Shown piece after piece: positions 61,677 through 64,000 of a stretch of DNA of 64,000 nt; the first letter of the stretch is position 1; the number at the start of each line of letters is the position of its first letter. The position numbers were made by a program, and so were the translations under genes. The stretch covers positions 1 through 64,000 of the forward strand of contig NZ_BJMM01000004.1 of the NCBI RefSeq assembly GCF_006539165.1, given 5' to 3'. Source of the DNA: Streptomyces cacaoi (GTDB lineage Bacteria; Actinomycetota; Actinomycetes; Streptomycetales; Streptomycetaceae). The notes beneath the pieces are model-generated. The model searched no databases. It was not told the DNA's origin and was given only the letters and a program-made list of their open reading frames with translations.

Positions 61677-62267
61677 TCAGACCCGGGGCACGGGCCCGAT
61701 CGCACGCCCCGCCCAGGAGGGCGGTTCCTCGCTGAGCGCGGCGAGCCGCTCGTGCACCTCGTCGGGGAACGGCAGGCCGCCGTCCGGGCCGACGTGCAGT
61801 GCGAACAGCTCCGTCGTGGCGACGGGCGCCGCGTCCTCGGGCACGCTGCCCGCACCGGCCGTCCCGTCGGCTGCGGCGGCCTCTTCCTCGGCCTCCGGCC
61901 GCGTGCCCGCGAACATCTCGTGCGCGAACCGCAGTTTCCTGCCGTCCACGCCGAGGATCCGGGTGCGCAGGACGAGCGGGGTGCCCACGGACACCTCGCG
62001 CAGATACCGCACATGCGCCTCGACGGTGTAGAGCGAACAGCCGGTGTCCTCGCGGTAGACCGGGCCGAGGCCGACCTCGTCCATCATCGCGTCCGTGGCG
62101 TGCCCGAACACGAGGACGTAGAACGCCTCGCTCATATGGCCGTTGTAGTCGATCCACTCCGGCTGGACGGTCCGGTGGAAGTCCGGCAGCCGCCCGGGGG
62201 CCTCCGCCGCGGCCTGGGCGCCGTCGCTCGTGGCCGTCCCCGTGCGCTCGTTGGTGCCCGCGCTCAT
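61677..62267 (-). CDS. cdhB: betainyl-CoA thioesterase-like hotdog protein
   Basis: 196 residues. The hotdog thioesterase fold is seen in TVQPEWIDYNGHMSEAFYVLVFGHATDAMM and YTVEAHVRYLREVSVGTPLVLRTRILGVDG; Asp in EWIDYNGHM is the usual catalytic acid. An acidic Ala/Glu insert interrupts the C-terminal half. The start overlaps the stop of the carnitine dehydrogenase gene (ATGA), and P. aeruginosa CdhB has the same partner, releasing glycine betaine from betainyl-CoA. Assignment rests on this context. Confidence 0.85.
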   Translation of the reverse strand: MSAGTNERTGTATSDGAQAAAEAPGRLPDFHRTVQPEWIDYNGHMSEAFYVLVFGHATDAMMDEVGLGPVYREDTGCSLYTVEAHVRYLREVSVGTPLVLRTRILGVDGRKLRFAHEMFAGTRPEAEEEAAAADGTAGAGSVPEDAAPVATTELFALHVGPDGGLPFPDEVHERLAALSEEPPSWAGRAIGPVPRV

Positions 62268-63259
62268 GCCGCGTCGCCCCGCTGCGCGTCCTTCTGGCCG
62301 GGGAGGCGGCCGGTGGCCCGGAGGACGTCGATCACGCCCTGGTCGCGCTCCGCCACCAGATCGGCGATCGACCGGCCCGCCGCGGCCTCGTCACAGCCGT
62401 CGACCATCGCGTCCCGCAGTGCCTTGTCCAGCTCCGGGGCCTCCAGCCGGGTCCACGGCGACTTCAGCGACGGACCGAAGTGGTCGAGCATGTGCCCCAT
62501 GCCGCCCTCGCCGCCGGCCAGCGCGAACGTCAGGCACGGGCCCATGAACGCCCAGCGCAGCCCGGGCCCCTCGGTGATCGAGTCGTCGATCTCCTTCACC
62601 GTGGCCTCGCCGTTGGCGACCATGTGCAGCGCCTCGCGCCACAGCGCCTCCTGGAGGCGGTTGGCGATGAAGCCCGGCAGCTCGCGGTCCATCGTGATCA
62701 CGGACTTGCCGGCCACCTCGTAGAACCGCGAGGCCCACGCGACGGCGTCCGCGGCGGTCCGCTCCCCGCCGGCGACCTCCACCAGCGGAATCAGATACGG
62801 GGGGTTGAACGGGTGCCCGACCAGCAGCCGCGAGGGGTCGGCCGCCTCGGTCTGCATGTCCGTCATCGGGTAGCCCGACGTGGAAGAGGCGATCACCACA
62901 CCCGCGGGCGTGGCCGCGTCCAGCTGCGCCAGCAGCGAGCGCTTCAGCTCCAGCTTCTCGGGGGCGCTCTCCTGGACGAACTGCGCCTCGGCGCACGCCT
63001 CTTCAAGGCTCGGCGCCACGGTGAGCCGGTCGCGGGAGGCGCCCTCCGCGAGGCCGAGCTGGGTGAGCGCGGGCCAGGCGGCGTCGACCAGCCGGCGGAG
63101 CTTGGCCTCGCCGTCGGGTGCCGGGTCCCAGGCGGTCACGTCGTAACCGCGCGCCAGGAACTGCGCGACCCAGCCGCCGCCGATCACACCGGCCCCGATA
63201 CAGGTGACGCGGCGGACGTCCTCGGGGGCGACGGGGTGCACGGAATCGGTTGTCGTCAT
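62264..63259 (-). CDS. cdhA: L-carnitine 3-dehydrogenase (3-hydroxyacyl-CoA dehydrogenase family)
   Basis: 331 residues. NAD-binding GAGVIGGGWVAQFLARG begins about residue 22. The catalytic His lies in LLVGHPFNPPYLIPLVEVAGG, preceded by SSTSGYPMTDMQ. The C-terminal helical domain has DRELPGFIANRLQEALWREALHMVANGEATV and the TEGPGLRWAFMGP typical of carnitine dehydrogenases. It oxidises L-carnitine to 3-dehydrocarnitine in the cytoplasm. AGAGG precedes the ATG. Coupled to the thioesterase; the cleavage enzyme lies upstream. Confidence 0.92.
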   Translation of the reverse strand: MTTTDSVHPVAPEDVRRVTCIGAGVIGGGWVAQFLARGYDVTAWDPAPDGEAKLRRLVDAAWPALTQLGLAEGASRDRLTVAPSLEEACAEAQFVQESAPEKLELKRSLLAQLDAATPAGVVIASSTSGYPMTDMQTEAADPSRLLVGHPFNPPYLIPLVEVAGGERTAADAVAWASRFYEVAGKSVITMDRELPGFIANRLQEALWREALHMVANGEATVKEIDDSITEGPGLRWAFMGPCLTFALAGGEGGMGHMLDHFGPSLKSPWTRLEAPELDKALRDAMVDGCDEAAAGRSIADLVAERDQGVIDVLRATGRLPGQKDAQRGDAA

Positions 63260-63336
63260 GGGAAACCTCTGTGGGGGAGTCGTCGGAGGGGAGCGCCGGG
63301 GCCCGCGGCACGTCGGTCGTGCGGGGCGGGCCCCGG

Positions 63337-63460
63337 CGGTACGGCTCACACGCGCGTGTTGTGCCGGTGCGCGGTACGGCTCACGCACGGATGGGCCGGT
63401 GCGCCGATGCGCCGTACGGCTCACGCACGGGGTGCGCCGACGCGCGGTACGGCTCGCGCG
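63337..63460. repeat. imperfect CGGTACGGCTCACGC direct repeats
   Basis: CGGTACGGCTCAC-like units begin at 63337, 63372, about 63412 and 63445, spaced 33-40 nt, with GCACGG and GTGCG in between. They lie between the dehydrocarnitine cleavage enzyme gene and the carnitine dehydrogenase gene. Confidence 0.65.
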
Positions 63461-63526
63461 TGGGATCGGCGGACGGCCTGTGCGCGGGGCGTCCCGTGCG
63501 CGGGGCCGCTTGCGCGTGGGGTCCGC

Positions 63527-64000
63527 TTACGCGCGGGGCTTCAGACCGAGGCGGACGCGGGCCTCGTCGGGCGTCGCCACGGAGGCGCCCAGCGACTCGG
63601 TGATCTGCACGGCGCGCTCGGTGAGCTGGCCGTTGGTGGCCTTGACCCCCTTGCTGAGGTACAGGTTGTCCTCCAGGCCGACCCGCACGTTCCCGCCGAG
63701 CAGGATGGACTGCGCCACCCACGGCATCTGCATCCGGCCCAGCGCGAAGCTGGCCCACTGCGCGCCCTCGGGCAGGAAGTTGACCATGGACTGGAGCACA
63801 CCCGGGTCGGCGGGCGCGCCCCACGGAATGCCCATGCACAGCTGGAACACGGACGGGTCGTCCAGCAGCCCCTCCGACTGGAGCTGCTTGGCGAACCACA
63901 GCTGACCGGTGTCGAAGATCTCCAACTCGGGCCGCACACCCAGCTCCTGGATGCGCTTGGCGCCCTTCCTGAGCATCTCCGGCGTGGAGATGTAGAGGTT
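63527..64000 (-). CDS. cdhC: 3-dehydrocarnitine cleavage enzyme (BKACE family), 5' truncated by the window
   Basis: The last 157 residues of a beta-keto acid cleavage enzyme; the frame is open through base 64000 (NLYISTPEM at the edge), so the start is outside. [45 protein letters not shown] and the [15 protein letters not shown] block match the DUF849/BKACE fold; the usual GGHVRVGLED has Asn instead of His. With acetyl-CoA it would split 3-dehydrocarnitine into acetoacetate and betainyl-CoA. It stands 267 bp upstream of cdhA on the same strand. Confidence 0.9.
   Translation of the reverse strand, partial: NLYISTPEMLRKGAKRIQELGVRPELEIFDTGQLWFAKQLQSEGLLDDPSVFQLCMGIPWGAPADPGVLQSMVNFLPEGAQWASFALGRMQMPWVAQSILLGGNVRVGLEDNLYLSKGVKATNGQLTERAVQITESLGASVATPDEARVRLGLKPRA

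Noticed and set aside
24316..64000. A single carnitine uptake-and-breakdown operon using the BCCT carrier
   Set aside because: The carrier and the breakdown genes are 36 kb apart, on opposite strands, with unrelated core genes between; BCCT substrate cannot be told from sequence.
1..64000. tRNA, rRNA, insertion sequence or prophage genes
   Set aside because: No tRNA-like cloverleaf or CCA-type ends, no transposase or phage protein motifs and no terminal inverted repeats were found on reading through the intergenic regions.

Overview
This window is chromosomal DNA from a Streptomyces or very close relative. The DNA is extremely GC-rich with G/C-biased third codon positions, genes overlap by ATGA/GTGA, GTG starts are frequent, and it carries lineage markers: the developmental sigma factor BldN with its anti-sigma RsbN, a BdtA-type small DNA-binding protein, the Rex-HemACDB operon, XRE/DUF5753-DUF397 pairs and DUF3558 lipoproteins. 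From memory, gene order at 0.9-18.3 kb matches the S. coelicolor SCO3303-SCO3328 region and 28-49 kb matches the SCO4469-SCO4494 region. The two core blocks are joined here by about 9 kb of accessory genes.

Layout. 0.9-3.8 kb: bdtA, ribosomal protein bS22, an NAD-dependent epimerase and a PlsC-type acyltransferase. 4.1-6.5 kb (minus): rsbN and bldN, with a candidate BldN-type promoter ahead of rsbN. 6.9-8.2 kb: a HAD hydrolase and a glutaredoxin-like protein. 8.4-14.4 kb: a Rex operator/promoter and the rex-hemA-hemC-hemD-hemB operon for tetrapyrroles. 14.6-18.3 kb: divergent argS and class I lysS. 18.6-27.2 kb: accessory genes (two DUF3558 lipoproteins, a YnfA-like protein, an FAD monooxygenase divergent from a TetR regulator across an unusual repeat array, a BCCT osmolyte transporter, a DUF389 protein).

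27.4-34.8 kb: hemL, a phosphoglycerate-mutase-like protein and the system II cytochrome c assembly genes (resA, ccdA, resB, ccsB-like), so haem supply and cytochrome c maturation lie together. 34.8-41.3 kb: an SRPBCC protein, a three-gene cassette without an obvious described role (tandem winged-helix protein, STAND-like P-loop ATPase, membrane-anchored type 1 periplasmic-binding fold) and a PLDc_N membrane protein. 41.4-49.4 kb: late menaquinone (futalosine pathway) genes ubiD, mqnP-like and ubiX, an Lrp/AsnC regulator, a MqnE-like protein that has lost the radical-SAM cysteines, and a UdgX-type uracil-DNA glycosylase.

49.6-57.9 kb: a DUF4229 protein, a 33-residue Cys-rich leader peptide ahead of a DAACS symporter, a TetR regulator and long-chain acyl-CoA synthetase, a Pro-rich membrane protein and a secreted lipase behind a perfect 16-bp palindrome. 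58.1-60.3 kb: a GNAT acetyltransferase and an XRE/DUF397 unit with small divergent genes. 60.3-64 kb (minus): a TauD-type dioxygenase and a carnitine-degradation set (3-dehydrocarnitine cleavage enzyme running off the window edge, carnitine dehydrogenase, betainyl-CoA thioesterase).

The most unusual items are the MqnE-like protein without a cluster-binding motif, the winged-helix/STAND/binding-protein cassette, the apparently leaderless Cys leader peptide with overlapping operator, and the half-site array between the monooxygenase and its TetR regulator. No tRNA, rRNA, CRISPR array, insertion sequence or prophage was recognised.
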